From Pseudomonas viridiflava (GTDB lineage Bacteria; Pseudomonadota; Gammaproteobacteria; Pseudomonadales; Pseudomonadaceae), in the NCBI RefSeq assembly GCF_900590755.1, contig NZ_UUOC01000025.1, forward strand, positions 1 to 64,000: a DNA stretch of 64,000 bases. Direction: 5' to 3'. Positions 33,940 to 43,300 of the stretch are shown here, piece after piece; within the stretch, counting starts at the first letter, position 1, and the number at the start of each line of letters is the position of its first letter. The position numbers and the translations under genes are program-made. The notes under the pieces are model-generated. The model was not told the origin of the DNA. It saw nothing but the letters and a program-made list of their open reading frames with translations, and did no database searches.

Positions 33940-34506
33940 TTACGGCCTTTCGTGAACGCCGTCGAGCCTGCCCCGCCCCACGACGGCGCCGTCCAGTGAC
34001 TTGAGTAACTGGCTGCGATTTGGCGGCATGTCGAAATGCAACGGCCGGTCCACGGCCAGCAATTGAAAACTGTAGCGATGGGGACCATGCCCGGCCAAAG
34101 GCTGTGGCCCAATGTAAGTGCTTCCCCCGAAAGTATTGCGCCCCAGAGAAAGCAAGCCGTGAGAAGCACTGCTCAGCGCCCCGACGGGCAAACCACTGCG
34201 CTGGGGGCTGATACCCACCGCGATAGCGTGCACAAAAGCGAACGGCAGTGGCGCATCAGCGTCCTCAATGATGAGTACCAGCTCTTGGGTCTGCTCTGGT
34301 AATCCTGTCCATTCCAGCGCAGGCGAAAGATTACCGCCGGTTGCCGATCCTACGTGAGAGGCAGGAATCTGCTGCATCGAGGCAAATGCCGGGCTGCGCA
34401 ACTCAATCACCACTGGAGTGAATGCGATGCTCTTGTGATTCCAGATCAGCTTGTTCTCGGTGGCACTGCGCCCCCGCAATACCCGACCCAACAGACGGCT
34501 CAGCAT
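33940..34506 (-). CDS. YbhB/YbcL-family PEBP-like protein
   Basis: This 188-residue protein matches the bacterial Raf-kinase-inhibitor-like family: NLSPALEWTGLPEQTQELVLIIEDADAP, FAFVHAIAVGI and the C-terminal GPHRYSFQLLAVDRPL (segments shown). These motifs form the small anion-binding pocket. There is no signal peptide, so it is probably cytoplasmic. The physiological ligand of bacterial members is unknown. The start at 34506 has AGGAT seven bases upstream; a longer frame to 34626 runs into a REP doublet and is rejected. Confidence 0.8.
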   Translation of the reverse strand: MLSRLLGRVLRGRSATENKLIWNHKSIAFTPVVIELRSPAFASMQQIPASHVGSATGGNLSPALEWTGLPEQTQELVLIIEDADAPLPFAFVHAIAVGISPQRSGLPVGALSSASHGLLSLGRNTFGGSTYIGPQPLAGHGPHRYSFQLLAVDRPLHFDMPPNRSQLLKSLDGAVVGRGRLDGVHERP

Positions 34507-34560
34507 TCTGACGATCCTCGGTTGATCCAGCCCTCGCGCACTGGCTTGAAATGAAATCCC

Positions 34561-34634
34561 TGTAGGAGCCGCCGCAGGCTGCGAAGGCCATATGTCTGTC
34601 ACACCGCGATTCGCAGCCTGCGGCAACTCCTACA
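34561..34634. repeat. REP doublet (REPIN), GGAGCTGCCG-related family
   Basis: Inverted arms TGTAGGAGCCGCCGCAGGCT and AGCCTGCGGCAACTCCTACA, with one base different in each arm from the common family. It lies between the hydroxyacid dehydrogenase and PEBP-family genes. Confidence 0.85.
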
Positions 34635-34654
34635 GGGTCAGTATGCTATTGAGC

Positions 34655-35590
34655 TCAACTATGCACCGGCGTCAGCACCGGTTTACCGGCAAAAAACGCC
34701 AGCAGATTGTCCGCTACCATTTGCACGGTGGCTTCGGAGGCCTCCGGCGACAGGCCGCCCACATGGGGCGTGAGAATCACATTATTGAGGCTTTTGAGCG
34801 CATCCGGGACTTGCGGTTCGTCATCGAAAACATCCAGCGCCGCCCCGGCAATGGTTTGCTGCTGCAGCGCCTCGATCAGGGCTGCGGTATCAATCACGCT
34901 GGCCCGAGCGATGTTGATGACAAAACCTTCAGCGCCCAGGGCAGCAAGCGCCTGGCGATCTATCAAATGGCGGGTTCCGGCACCGCCGGGCGTGGCGACA
35001 ATCAGAAAATCCGAAGCTTCGGCCAGTTCAAGGGCAGTGGCGTAATAGTCGAAAGCCACATCCGTACGGGGTTTGCGGTTGTGATAGCTCACCGACATAT
35101 CGAATCCCGCCGCGCGCTTGGCGATGGCGATGCCCACAGCACCCAGACCGAGAATACCCAGGCGCTTGCCCGCCAGTGAAGGCCGGGTCATCTTGCGCCA
35201 TTCACCACGACGGACCGAAGCATCGGCTTGGGGAATATCACGCACGATGGACAGCAACAGCGACATTGCATGATCGGCCACAGTCGGCGAGTTCACCCCC
35301 GCGCCGTTGGTCACGGTAATGCCACGCGCCTCGGCGGCAGGCAGGTCCACGTGCTCATAACCGGCACCCAGCACGCAGATGATCTTCAAATGCGGCAGCG
35401 CGGCCATTTCCTCGGCGAAAAACCCCAGCGGCCCCCGGGTCAGTACCGCAGTGATCTCCTCACCACGCGTCGCCACAGCTTCGGCGCGCATTGCCGGAGT
35501 AGGCGCAAGAATCAACCGATATCCGCTGTTTTCAAGAATCGGCAGGTACTCATTGACACTCTCAACCAGTACCAGAACGGTGGTTGTCAT
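34655..35590 (-). CDS. D-isomer specific 2-hydroxyacid dehydrogenase
   Basis: This 311-residue enzyme has the NAD(P) Rossmann motif LGILGLGAVGIAIAKRAAGF and the catalytic triad of the family: Arg in INIARASVID, Glu in DDEPQVP and His in TPHVGGLSPEA. The substrate-loop region VLGAGYEHVD and NSPTVADHAM suggest a glyoxylate/hydroxypyruvate or 2-ketogluconate reductase type. It reduces a 2-keto acid to the D-2-hydroxy acid in the cytoplasm. GGAG lies six bases upstream of the start. Substrate identity is open. Confidence 0.85.
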   Translation of the reverse strand: MTTTVLVLVESVNEYLPILENSGYRLILAPTPAMRAEAVATRGEEITAVLTRGPLGFFAEEMAALPHLKIICVLGAGYEHVDLPAAEARGITVTNGAGVNSPTVADHAMSLLLSIVRDIPQADASVRRGEWRKMTRPSLAGKRLGILGLGAVGIAIAKRAAGFDMSVSYHNRKPRTDVAFDYYATALELAEASDFLIVATPGGAGTRHLIDRQALAALGAEGFVINIARASVIDTAALIEALQQQTIAGAALDVFDDEPQVPDALKSLNNVILTPHVGGLSPEASEATVQMVADNLLAFFAGKPVLTPVHS

Positions 35591-35954
35591 GCAGGGCTCC
35601 AGAAACTCACAAAAAAACCGACAGTAACGCGAGTTGAGCCAATTGTGCAGGTCAGATTGTGCAAACGTCCGGTTACCTATAGCAAATGGCCTTTTCCAGG
35701 AACATTAAAAATTCACGTATAGGTACTTAGAGTAGGCATGCTGCCAGCGCATGGCATCGTGCGTCATACAGCGCCTGACCAGGTGGCAAACAGCCCCAAG
35801 CCTGCAAACCGCCCTCATCTGGTTGCGACATAAGCAGTCGCTGAACGGCAGATGGCTTGCCGGTCAGGTTCGATACTGCTAAAGGTTTGCGCGGGCTTCA
35901 TTTGTAATGATCGTGTTGATCGTCAATGACCACGAAAGAAGGATTATCGAGACC
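35591..35954. other. intergenic region, no gene seen
   Basis: The 364 bp between the hydroxyacid dehydrogenase and the divergent glpQ gene hold no credible reading frame. An AAAAATTCACGTATAGG stretch near 35706 may belong to a promoter, but I see no clear -35/-10 pair. Confidence 0.5.
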
Positions 35955-37112
35955 ATGCTGAAAGGAATTTCAAAAGCGCTGTTTCTCAAGACCCCACTGG
36001 CCAGCGTGCTGGCAGGGAGCGTGCTGACCACTCTGCTGCTCGCCTCAGGATCAGCCATTGCCGCCGAAGCGCCGGGCAAGGCGTTGAGCGCGAAAATAGG
36101 TCTGCCCTGGCCGGCCGTCATCGCCCACCGTGGCGCATCCTTTGATGCCCCGGAGGAAACCATCCCGGCTTACACCGTCGCCAGGGATCTGGGCGCGGAT
36201 TATCTGGAAATGGATATTCAGCGCACCAAAGACGGCGTACTGATCGCACTGCACGATGACACCCTGGAGCGCACCACCAACATCGCCGAGGTCTTTCCCA
36301 AGCGCAGCAAAGACCCGCTGAACACCTTTACCCTGGCGGAAATCAAACAACTGGATGCCGGCAGCTGGTTTAACAAGGCCCATCCGGATCGGGCACGCGC
36401 CAGCTATGCAGGTTTGCAGATTCTGACCCTGGATGAAGTCATCGACATCGCCGAAGGCGGCGACAACAAACCCGGCCTGTACATCGAAACCAAGGCCCCG
36501 AACCAGTTCCCCGGCATTGAAGCGGACCTCAAAAAAGCCCTGGAAAAACGCGGTTGGCTGAATCAAAGGCCAGCCGCCGAAGCGGGCCACGTGAATGTCG
36601 CGCACATGCCGGGGCGCGTGGTGCTGCAAACCTTCGAGAAGCCAAGCCTGGTGTTGCTGCAAAAAGAAATGCCGAAGGTGCCCAAGGTGCTTCTGCTGTG
36701 GATCGGTGAAGGTTCGATCGAGCCAAAATCGAATGTCGCGTTCAAGGATTCAGGCGCCAAGGACAAGGCCGAGTACTACGGCGCTCAGGAAGCCAAGACC
36801 CAGGAAGAATTCATCGCCTGGATAGACTGGGCCAAAGCCCATGGCGCGATAGGCACCGGACCTTCAGCAAAACTCACCCACGGCGGGGATCAGAGCTATA
36901 TGGACCTGGTCAAGAAGTGGATGAACAACGCCACGCATGAAAAAGGCCTGGTGGTGCATCCGTACACTGTCGACGACGAGGTCGATTTCAAGCAGATCGC
37001 CGCTGATGGCGCCGACGGTTTCTTTACCAACCGCACCGCTGAACTGCTGAAGTTTTACGGTCGGCCGGCCAAAGAAAGCATTGACGCAATCCTCAAGCAC
37101 CACGGTTACTGA
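35955..37112 (+). CDS. glpQ: periplasmic glycerophosphodiester phosphodiesterase
   Basis: This 385-residue protein begins with a signal peptide (SVLAGSVLTTLLLASGSAIAAEA). The GDPD barrel motifs follow: IAHRGASFDAPEETIPAY with the catalytic His-Arg and metal Glu, LGADYLEMDIQRTKDGVLIALHDDTLERTT, and LYIETKAP (given as segments). It should hydrolyse glycerophosphodiesters to glycerol-3-phosphate and alcohols in the periplasm. Of several in-frame starts, 35955 gives the best signal peptide. A terminator follows 34 bp after the stop, inside the convergent gntR gene. Confidence 0.85.
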   Translation: MLKGISKALFLKTPLASVLAGSVLTTLLLASGSAIAAEAPGKALSAKIGLPWPAVIAHRGASFDAPEETIPAYTVARDLGADYLEMDIQRTKDGVLIALHDDTLERTTNIAEVFPKRSKDPLNTFTLAEIKQLDAGSWFNKAHPDRARASYAGLQILTLDEVIDIAEGGDNKPGLYIETKAPNQFPGIEADLKKALEKRGWLNQRPAAEAGHVNVAHMPGRVVLQTFEKPSLVLLQKEMPKVPKVLLLWIGEGSIEPKSNVAFKDSGAKDKAEYYGAQEAKTQEEFIAWIDWAKAHGAIGTGPSAKLTHGGDQSYMDLVKKWMNNATHEKGLVVHPYTVDDEVDFKQIAADGADGFFTNRTAELLKFYGRPAKESIDAILKHHGY

Positions 37113-37117
37113 TTCGC

Positions 37118-38134
37118 TCACGAACTCTCGCGCACCACCAGCTCAAACCCCAGGTCAATCTGGGGTTTTTGCGTGACGCCATCAATCAGCCCCAGCAGCA
37201 ATTGCGCCGCGCGCTGGCCCACCTGCTCGCGGGGTGTGCGGATCGACGTCAGGCGCGGCACCATGTACGCCGAACCCGGCAAATCGTTGAACCCCACCAG
37301 CGACACCCGTTCCGGGATCGCAATCCCATGGCGCAATGCTTCAAGAGCTGCGCCCTGGGCCAGGTCGTCATTGCAGAAGAATACGCCGTCCACATCCGGG
37401 TGCTGTGTCATCAGTTGCATGAACAACTCGCCACCCAACCCGATGGAAGATGGCTGCGGCTTTTGCAACTCAAGGGCCGGGTCGTATACACCCTGTTCCT
37501 TCAATACCTGACGAAACCCCTCACCGCGCTGTAGAACCCGTGGGTCGAGCTGCGCCGCGATATAAGCCAGGCGCTTGCGCCCGCGACTGAGCAAGTGCTT
37601 TGCCGCCTCAGCCCCGGCTTGCACCTGAGAAAACCCGACACAGTAAGCATTGCTAGCCGCGTCCAGCTCCATCATGTGCACACAAGGCACGCCACTGGCC
37701 GCCAGAAGCTGACGCAACGCCGGGGTGTGGTCAAAGCCGGTGAGCAAAAGCCCGCGGGGCCGATTGGCCAGGTGGCTGCGCAACAGGTTTTCTTCTTCCT
37801 CGGGGGAATAGTGATAGTTGCCGATCACCACATCCAGATTTCTGGGGCGTAGTACGTCCTGAATCGCTTCGAGGGTCTCGATGAAAAGCTGGTTGGACAA
37901 CGATGGCACCAGCACCACCACGGTCTGGCTTTGCGAAGAAGCCAGCGCCCGGGCCGCCGGGTTGGCCACGTAGCCAAGGCTCTGGGCTGCGGCCCGGACC
38001 TTCTCGACCAGCTCCGGAGCCACCGTGATGACACCGCGTAATGCACGCGAGGCGGTGATGGGAGAAACAGCAGCCAGCCGCGCCACTTCGTTGAGGGTCG
38101 GACGGCCGGTGGAGCGGGAACCAATGCGAGTCAT
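37118..38134 (-). CDS. gntR: gluconate operon repressor GntR (LacI family)
   Basis: This 338-residue repressor has a LacI-type helix-turn-helix at residues 10-35 (PTLNEVARLAAVSPITASRA) and a hinge helix at YVANPAARALASS, then a ribose-binding-like effector domain. It is divergent from gntK and gntP, and palindromic operators of one type lie upstream of all three genes. It should repress until gluconate or 6-phosphogluconate binds. The last 60 bp contain a hairpin that reads as a terminator for glpQ on the other strand. Confidence 0.9.
   Translation of the reverse strand: MTRIGSRSTGRPTLNEVARLAAVSPITASRALRGVITVAPELVEKVRAAAQSLGYVANPAARALASSQSQTVVVLVPSLSNQLFIETLEAIQDVLRPRNLDVVIGNYHYSPEEEENLLRSHLANRPRGLLLTGFDHTPALRQLLAASGVPCVHMMELDAASNAYCVGFSQVQAGAEAAKHLLSRGRKRLAYIAAQLDPRVLQRGEGFRQVLKEQGVYDPALELQKPQPSSIGLGGELFMQLMTQHPDVDGVFFCNDDLAQGAALEALRHGIAIPERVSLVGFNDLPGSAYMVPRLTSIRTPREQVGQRAAQLLLGLIDGVTQKPQIDLGFELVVRESS
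37146..37170 (+). terminator. Rho-independent terminator of glpQ, inside gntR
   Basis: AACCCCAG (37146-37153) pairs with CTGGGGTT (37160-37167) across a 6-nt loop; together with the next three bases this gives five T residues. The same bases encode part of the C terminus of convergent GntR, so the terminator is embedded in coding DNA. Confidence 0.7.
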
Positions 38135-38192
38135 CTGTTGCCAACTACATGAGGATAAGCAGAGGGGTTGCCAAATATGGCGAATGGGCTAA

Positions 38193-38205
38193 GGTAGCGC
38201 TGTCT
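38193..38205. promoter_or_regulatory. GntR operator, gntR-proximal (imperfect)
   Basis: GGTAGCGCTGTCT shares the AGCGCTGTCT half with the two perfect operators downstream, with a degenerate left arm. It lies 59 bp upstream of the gntR start and could mediate autoregulation. Confidence 0.5.
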
Positions 38206-38332
38206 CACGGACCCTGACAATGCTTTCTTCAACCGCCAACTGGCCTGAGGATCGTCCGCTGATGAACAACGTATTTAAAATAATGACAATACCTGGAAGC
38301 ACCTGTTGCCGCCCCTTCCCCAAGGTTGACAA

Positions 38333-38346
38333 AGACAGCGCTGTCT
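38333..38346. promoter_or_regulatory. GntR operator in the gntK promoter
   Basis: AGACAGCGCTGTCT is a perfect 14-bp palindrome that begins directly after, and overlaps, a TTGACA -35 box (38326-38331). A bound repressor would block polymerase. The gntK start codon is 20 bp downstream. Confidence 0.8.
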
Positions 38347-38365
38347 CCAGCAAAGGTGGTCAACT

Positions 38366-38887
38366 GTGACAATCGCGAATTCTGCTATCTCTGCCCTCGT
38401 CGTAATGGGTGTTTCTGGCTGCGGCAAAAGTGTCGTCGGCGCCGAAATTGCTCTGAACACCGGCGGTATTCTTATTGAAGGCGATGCCTTCCATCCACCG
38501 GCCAACATCGAAAAGATGAGCGCTGGTCACCCCCTCAACGATGAAGACCGTGCCGGCTGGCTGACCCGTCTGGGTGAAGAGATGGCTCAAGCCCTGCGCA
38601 ATGGCGAACATCCAATTCTGACCTGCTCGTCTCTCAAGCTCATTTACCGTGAACGCTTGCGTGCGGCCGTGCCTGGACTAGGATTTGTGTTTCTTGAGCT
38701 GACCCCGGAAATGGCCACCGAACGTTGCGCCCATCGCCCGGGCCATTTCATGCCCGCCAGCCTGGTGGAAAGCCAGTTTGCGACCCTTGAGCCGCCTTAT
38801 GGCGAAGAACTGACACTGGTGGTAGATGCAACTCAGCCCGTCGCCGACATTGGCAAACAAGCTGCGGCCTGGTGGAAAGCGTCCTGA
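38366..38887 (+). CDS. gntK: gluconokinase
   Basis: This 173-residue P-loop kinase phosphorylates gluconate to 6-phosphogluconate, feeding the Entner-Doudoroff pathway. It shows VVMGVSGCGKSVVG (Walker A), EGDAFHPPANIEKMSAGHPL with substrate-binding residues, TCSSLKLIYRERLR and the late PGHFMPASLVESQFATLE (segments). The start is GTG 38366 with AGGTGG six bases upstream. A perfect GntR operator overlaps its promoter. The permease gene follows with its own operator in the 138-bp gap. Confidence 0.92.
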   Translation: MTIANSAISALVVMGVSGCGKSVVGAEIALNTGGILIEGDAFHPPANIEKMSAGHPLNDEDRAGWLTRLGEEMAQALRNGEHPILTCSSLKLIYRERLRAAVPGLGFVFLELTPEMATERCAHRPGHFMPASLVESQFATLEPPYGEELTLVVDATQPVADIGKQAAAWWKAS

Positions 38888-38910
38888 GCCCGATAAAGGC
38901 GTGAGCGCGA

Positions 38911-38926
38911 AAGACAGCGCTGTCTT
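38911..38926. promoter_or_regulatory. GntR operator upstream of gntP
   Basis: AAGACAGCGCTGTCTT is a perfect 16-bp palindrome with the same core as the gntK site. It lies 99 bp upstream of the gntP start, so the permease is probably also repressed directly. Confidence 0.8.
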
Positions 38927-39025
38927 GCGCCTGGGTCTGCTGAAAATTACCTGATCCGTCGGATTTGCGGCGGGTGCAATGCAGCTGCTCCTTTAAAAAA
39001 TAAAAGACAACTGGAGAGACATCCA

Positions 39026-40378
39026 ATGTTCGGTATGACACACGACACCTACCTGTTGGTCGACGCGGTGGTTACCATCGTCGGCCTGATACTGCTGATC
39101 ACCAAATTCAAGGTTCACCCCTTTGTTGCCCTGACCATTGCCGCAGGCTTTCTCGGCCTGACCTCCGGCATGCCAGTGGACAAAGTCATGAAGGCTTTCC
39201 AGGACGGCTTCGGTGGCGTGTTGGGTTTTGTCGGCATCATCCTTGGTCTGGGCACCATGCTGGGCAAGCTGATGGCCGATTCCGGTGGTGCAGATCAGAT
39301 CGCTCAGACGCTGATCCGCGCCTTCGGCAAGCAGCGTGTGCATTGGGCGATGATGTTCGCTGCGTTCCTGGTGGGCATCCCGTTGTTCTTCGAGATCGGT
39401 TTCGTATTGCTGATCCCGCTGGTCTACATCGTGGCGCGCCGCACCGGTGTGTCCATCGTCAAGATCGGTATCCCGTTGCTGGCTGGCCTGTCGGCCGTGC
39501 ACGGTCTGGTTCCGCCACATCCGGGTCCGTTGCTGGCCATCGGGATCTTCGGCGCTGACATCGGCAAGACCATTTTCTATGGCCTGCTGGTTGCTCTGCC
39601 TACCGCAATCATTGCAGGCCCGATTTACGGCAAGTGGATTTCCAAATACGTGCCGGGCACTCCATCTCAGGAGTTGATGGATCAGATCGGCAAAGAGTCC
39701 AGCGCGACCAACCTGCCCGGCTTCGGCATCACTCTGGTGACGATCCTGCTGCCGGTGTTCCTGATGCTGCTCAAAACCTTTGCCGACATTGCGTTGCCTG
39801 ATGGCAATACCTTCCGTATCTGGATGGACTTCATCGGTCACCCGATCACAGCATTGCTCGCGGCCTTGCTGCTGGCGTTCTACACCTTCGGTTCGGCCCG
39901 TGGTTTTGATCGCACCAAGATCATGAAGCTGCTGGACCAGAGCCTGACGCCGGTCGCAGCCATCGTGCTGATCGTCGGTGCTGGTGGTGGCTTCAAGCAA
40001 ATGCTGGTGGCCAGCGGTGTGGGCGACCTGATCGGTCACATGGCGGTGCAGGCACAGATCAACCCGATCATGCTGGCCTGGCTGGTGGCGGCGGTGATTC
40101 GCGTGGCAACCGGTTCGGCTACGGTCGCGACCATTACCGGTGCAGGTATCGTGGCGCCGGTGGTGGGCCTGATCCCGGGCGTCAACCGTGAGCTGCTGGT
40201 GCTGGCAACCGGTGCTGGCTCGCTGATCCTGTCCCACGTGAACGATGCCGGTTTCTGGCTGGTCAAGCAGTACTTCAACATGACCGTGACTGAAACCTTC
40301 AAGACCTGGACCGTGATGGAAACCATCCTCTCGGTGGTTGGCCTGATCTTCATCATGCTGCTGTCGATGGTGGTCTGA
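39026..40378 (+). CDS. gntP: gluconate permease (GntP family)
   Basis: This 450-residue protein has about 12-14 membrane segments with family motifs VKAFQDGFGG-like KAFQDGFGGVLGFVGIILGLG, GTMLGKLMADSGGADQIA, GIPLFFEIGFVLLIPLVY, HGLVPPHPGPL and ATGSATVATITGAGIV (segments). It should take up gluconate with protons. Its place downstream of gntK under a GntR operator supports gluconate as substrate. GGAGAG precedes the start. A second GntP-family permease at 27706-29076 is more divergent and sits in another context. Confidence 0.9.
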   Translation: MFGMTHDTYLLVDAVVTIVGLILLITKFKVHPFVALTIAAGFLGLTSGMPVDKVMKAFQDGFGGVLGFVGIILGLGTMLGKLMADSGGADQIAQTLIRAFGKQRVHWAMMFAAFLVGIPLFFEIGFVLLIPLVYIVARRTGVSIVKIGIPLLAGLSAVHGLVPPHPGPLLAIGIFGADIGKTIFYGLLVALPTAIIAGPIYGKWISKYVPGTPSQELMDQIGKESSATNLPGFGITLVTILLPVFLMLLKTFADIALPDGNTFRIWMDFIGHPITALLAALLLAFYTFGSARGFDRTKIMKLLDQSLTPVAAIVLIVGAGGGFKQMLVASGVGDLIGHMAVQAQINPIMLAWLVAAVIRVATGSATVATITGAGIVAPVVGLIPGVNRELLVLATGAGSLILSHVNDAGFWLVKQYFNMTVTETFKTWTVMETILSVVGLIFIMLLSMVV

Positions 40379-40707
40379 TAAACCCGAATTGGCCGAAGAT
40401 GCTTTTTCCGCAGATACGCTTGCCCGCGATAGCGTTGAATCAGGCGAGAATTTGTCGACTGACGCAACGCCATCGCGGGCAAGCGCGCTCCTACGGGACC
40501 CCTCTTTGTTGCGCGATCGCGGGGGGCTCGTGCCGTCCCATCAAACACAAAATAACTATCTGACTGCAACACTGTTCTGTAGGAGTGAGCTTGCTCGCGA
40601 TAGCGGTATGTCTGTCGATAAACCATCGCCTGACGTAATGCGATCGCGAGCAAGCTCACTCCTACAGGGGTCGTTGTTTGCTGGACGACAGCGCGGCGTC
40701 CGAGCGA
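40379..40707. repeat. repeat-filled gap with two REP doublets
   Basis: This 329-bp gap holds a REPIN with a degenerate left arm (40419-40497; TGCCCGCGATAGCG against CATCGCGGGCAAGCGCGCTC) and a complete one (40578-40666; arms TGTAGGAGTGAGCTTGCTCG). No gene is seen. It separates convergent gntP and the chemoreceptor gene. Confidence 0.85.
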
Positions 40708-42333
40708 CTAGATCTTGAAACGCCCTACCATCTGATTCAGCTCGACAGCCAGACGCGACAGCTCATGGCTGGCCGAGTTGGTCTGGTTGGCTCCGGCCGA
40801 CGACTGCAGTGACAAATCCCGAATATTCACCAGGTTGCGGTCGACCTCACGGGAGACCTGCGCCTGTTCTTCGGCAGCGCTGGCGATTACCAGATTACGA
40901 TCGGAAATCTCGCCCACACTGCGGGTGATCTCTTCCAGTGCGACACCTGCGCTGCGGGCGACGTCCAGTGTGGTCTGGGCGCGGGCGCTGCTGTTCTGCA
41001 TTGACGCCACGGCCTGACTGCTGCCTTGCTGAATGCCGCTGACCATGACCTCGATTTCCTGAGTCGACTGCTGAGTGCGGTGGGCCAGCGCCCGAACCTC
41101 GTCGGCAACCACGGCGAAGCCACGACCGGCCTCCCCCGCTCGAGCGGCTTCAATGGCCGCGTTGAGGGCCAGCAGGTTGGTCTGTTCAGCAATGGCGCGG
41201 ATTACATCCAGCACCTTGCCGATGTCGCGGGTCTGACCAGCCAGACTACGGACCTGCTCTGCGGTGGTTTCGACATCGTTGGTCATCTGCTGAATGGCCG
41301 TCACGGTTTCCTGCACCCGCTGACTGCCCTGAATCGCCGAAGAGCTCGATTGCTGCGATGCCGTCGAGGTACTGACTGCGTTGCTGGCGACTTCCTCGAC
41401 AGCGGCGGTCATTTCGTTGACGGCCGTTGCCGCCTGTTCGATTTCGTCATTCTGCTGCTGCAGCGAACGCGAGCCTTCTTCCGTGACTGCGTTGAGTTCT
41501 TCCGCTGCGGACGCGACTTGGGTCGCGGAACCGGAAATCTGCTGCAGGGTGTCGCGAAGATTGGTCTGCATGGTATGCAGGGCCTGCTGCAGACGTGTCA
41601 CCTCGTCACGGCCCTGGATTTGTACGGCCTGGGTCAGATCCCCTTGCGCAACATTTTCAGCGGCCCGCACGGCGTCACTCAGCGGGCGAACAATGCTGCG
41701 GGTCAGGACCACGGCCAAAAGGACGGTCATGAGAGCTGTCAGCACCAGCACGGCAATGATGATATTGCGCGCATTAACGTATTGGTTCCCGGCGTCCACA
41801 ACGGAAGCTTCCGAATCCTTGCGGTTAACTTCCAGCATCCACTCGAGCAACGGCGCCATCTGGTCTGAGTAGCGCTTGAGGTCGCCACTGATCAACCCCG
41901 GGATCTCGGCATCGCGACCGGCGCGTGACACCTCAAGCAGCTTGTTCTGGGCAATCAGATAATTACCCATGGCTTCCTTGAATTGCCGGAATTTGTCGGC
42001 CTCTTCTGGGCCGCTCACCAGAGGAGCGTAATCCTCGACGATGCGATTGGCCTTCTTGGTCAGCACGTCGAGCCTTGCTTCTGCCTTGGCAACATCCGCC
42101 GGAGCGCGATTGACCAGAACCACGTAAGACATGGTGCGAAACCGGGTAGTGGTGTCCGCCAGCTCACCCAAAAGCCGGGTGGGAACCAGCCCGTCCGACG
42201 CAATGGAGGTCGTCGACTGATTCAGATCGGCCATTTTGTTAAGGCTCATGACCCCAAGAAAAAGCACAAGTAGCGCCATAACCGTAAAACAAATCGCAGC
42301 CCGAGGGGCAATTCCAAGATTACGCAGTGTCAT
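40708..42333 (-). CDS. methyl-accepting chemotaxis protein (4HB_MCP type)
   Basis: This 541-residue receptor has an N-terminal membrane helix (residues 12-30), a periplasmic four-helix-bundle sensor, a second membrane helix (near 190-212), a HAMP domain starting [20 protein letters not shown] and a cytoplasmic signalling domain. The conserved hairpin tip [39 protein letters not shown] is intact (described as a segment). Methylation-type Glu/Gln pairs are visible on both sides. It relays ligand signals to CheA; the ligand is unknown. It stands alone. Confidence 0.9.
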   Translation of the reverse strand: MTLRNLGIAPRAAICFTVMALLVLFLGVMSLNKMADLNQSTTSIASDGLVPTRLLGELADTTTRFRTMSYVVLVNRAPADVAKAEARLDVLTKKANRIVEDYAPLVSGPEEADKFRQFKEAMGNYLIAQNKLLEVSRAGRDAEIPGLISGDLKRYSDQMAPLLEWMLEVNRKDSEASVVDAGNQYVNARNIIIAVLVLTALMTVLLAVVLTRSIVRPLSDAVRAAENVAQGDLTQAVQIQGRDEVTRLQQALHTMQTNLRDTLQQISGSATQVASAAEELNAVTEEGSRSLQQQNDEIEQAATAVNEMTAAVEEVASNAVSTSTASQQSSSSAIQGSQRVQETVTAIQQMTNDVETTAEQVRSLAGQTRDIGKVLDVIRAIAEQTNLLALNAAIEAARAGEAGRGFAVVADEVRALAHRTQQSTQEIEVMVSGIQQGSSQAVASMQNSSARAQTTLDVARSAGVALEEITRSVGEISDRNLVIASAAEEQAQVSREVDRNLVNIRDLSLQSSAGANQTNSASHELSRLAVELNQMVGRFKI

Positions 42334-42823
42334 GATCGATAGGCTCGATGGAGTGATATTGAAACGCTATCGGCACACAACGGCTAAACATTAAGTCCTT
42401 AAAGCCCGTAGCAGACACCTTTCTTCCTACGCAATGTACCGAACCCGCCATCAATATTTTCGGAATGGTCCTGCACATATGCAAAGTTGCGCCTACGCTG
42501 ATATCCATTCACGCATACCGACGGCTCAACCCCGTGATGCGCGAATGTGTCGTGAAACAGCAGGGCAGCTCAGGCCGTGGCATAAAACCTTGTTGGCTAC
42601 TCCGCTAAATACGGGCTTTTACCCGTAAAAACAGGCAGAATTGGCGCGCTCGTCGAGCCGGCAACCGCCCTTGATGACAGAAAAATGTACCGAGGGAATT
42701 AAATTCACTCCTGTAACGTCATATTGATGGACGCATTTGGATGTACTCGGCAACAATCACCACGCAAAGGCAAATGCCAGCCTCCTGCTAGAGGCGCTTC
42801 AAGAGGCCATCAAGGAAAAGATT
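42334..42823 (+). other. intergenic region upstream of csrA
   Basis: The 490 bp between the chemoreceptor and the divergent csrA gene hold no credible gene. ACGGGCTTTTACCCGT (42611-42626) is a small inverted repeat. A stretch near 42697-42730 (GGAATTAAATTCACTCC and following) may be the csrA promoter, but no sigma class can be assigned. Confidence 0.5.
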
Positions 42824-43012
42824 ATGTTGATACTCACCCGTAAAGTTGGCGAAAGCATAAACATCGGTGACGAAATCACCGTCACGATTCTGGGCGTTCA
42901 GGGCCTTCAGGTACGCCTGGGCATTAACGCACCGAAAAATGTTTCTGTGCATCGTGAAGAAATCTACAAACGTATCCAGGCGGAGCTGGCTCCCAACCAA
43001 GACCCACAATGA
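42824..43012 (+). CDS. csrA: CsrA/RsmA-family RNA-binding regulator, RsmE-like
   Basis: This 62-residue protein reads [39 protein letters not shown] and [14 protein letters not shown], with the conserved RNA-binding GINAP and VHREE elements. The VGESINIGD start resembles P. protegens RsmE rather than RsmA (CAESLIIGD). These dimers bind GGA motifs in leaders and repress translation; small RNAs of the Gac system titrate them. AAGGA before the start is itself an ANGGA motif, compatible with autorepression. A terminator follows, so it is monocistronic. Confidence 0.92.
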   Translation: MLILTRKVGESINIGDEITVTILGVQGLQVRLGINAPKNVSVHREEIYKRIQAELAPNQDPQ

Positions 43013-43069
43013 AATAGAGATCACCCCTCATTCAAGCCCGGTTGCTGCAGAATCCGGCAACCAGGTCGT

Positions 43070-43094
43070 ACGGCGTCGTCTGACGCCGTTTTTT
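43070..43094 (+). terminator. Rho-independent terminator after csrA
   Basis: ACGGCGTC (43070-43077) pairs perfectly with GACGCCGT (43082-43089) across GTCT, with a run of six T residues at 43089-43094. It lies 58 bp past the csrA stop. Confidence 0.9.
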
Positions 43095-43300
43095 ACGCCT
43101 GCTCGTTCCAGTCTCCTCCCCTCATGCCTGCCTCAGCACTTTCAGACGCTGATCGTTGAAGACCATTTGTCTGCCGCCTCGAACTCGCCGTAAAAGCCGC
43201 CACTCCACTCCATGTAACCCATGGACGATGCTGGGCCCGTAGTCAGTTGTGAGCCAAGCACGCTCTTCATTTTGGTGAATGGCAACAATGGTGAATGACA

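Noticed and set aside
38993..40237. 414-residue minus-strand frame
   Set aside because: Antisense to gntP, extremely rich in Gln, His, Asp and Arg; no motif.
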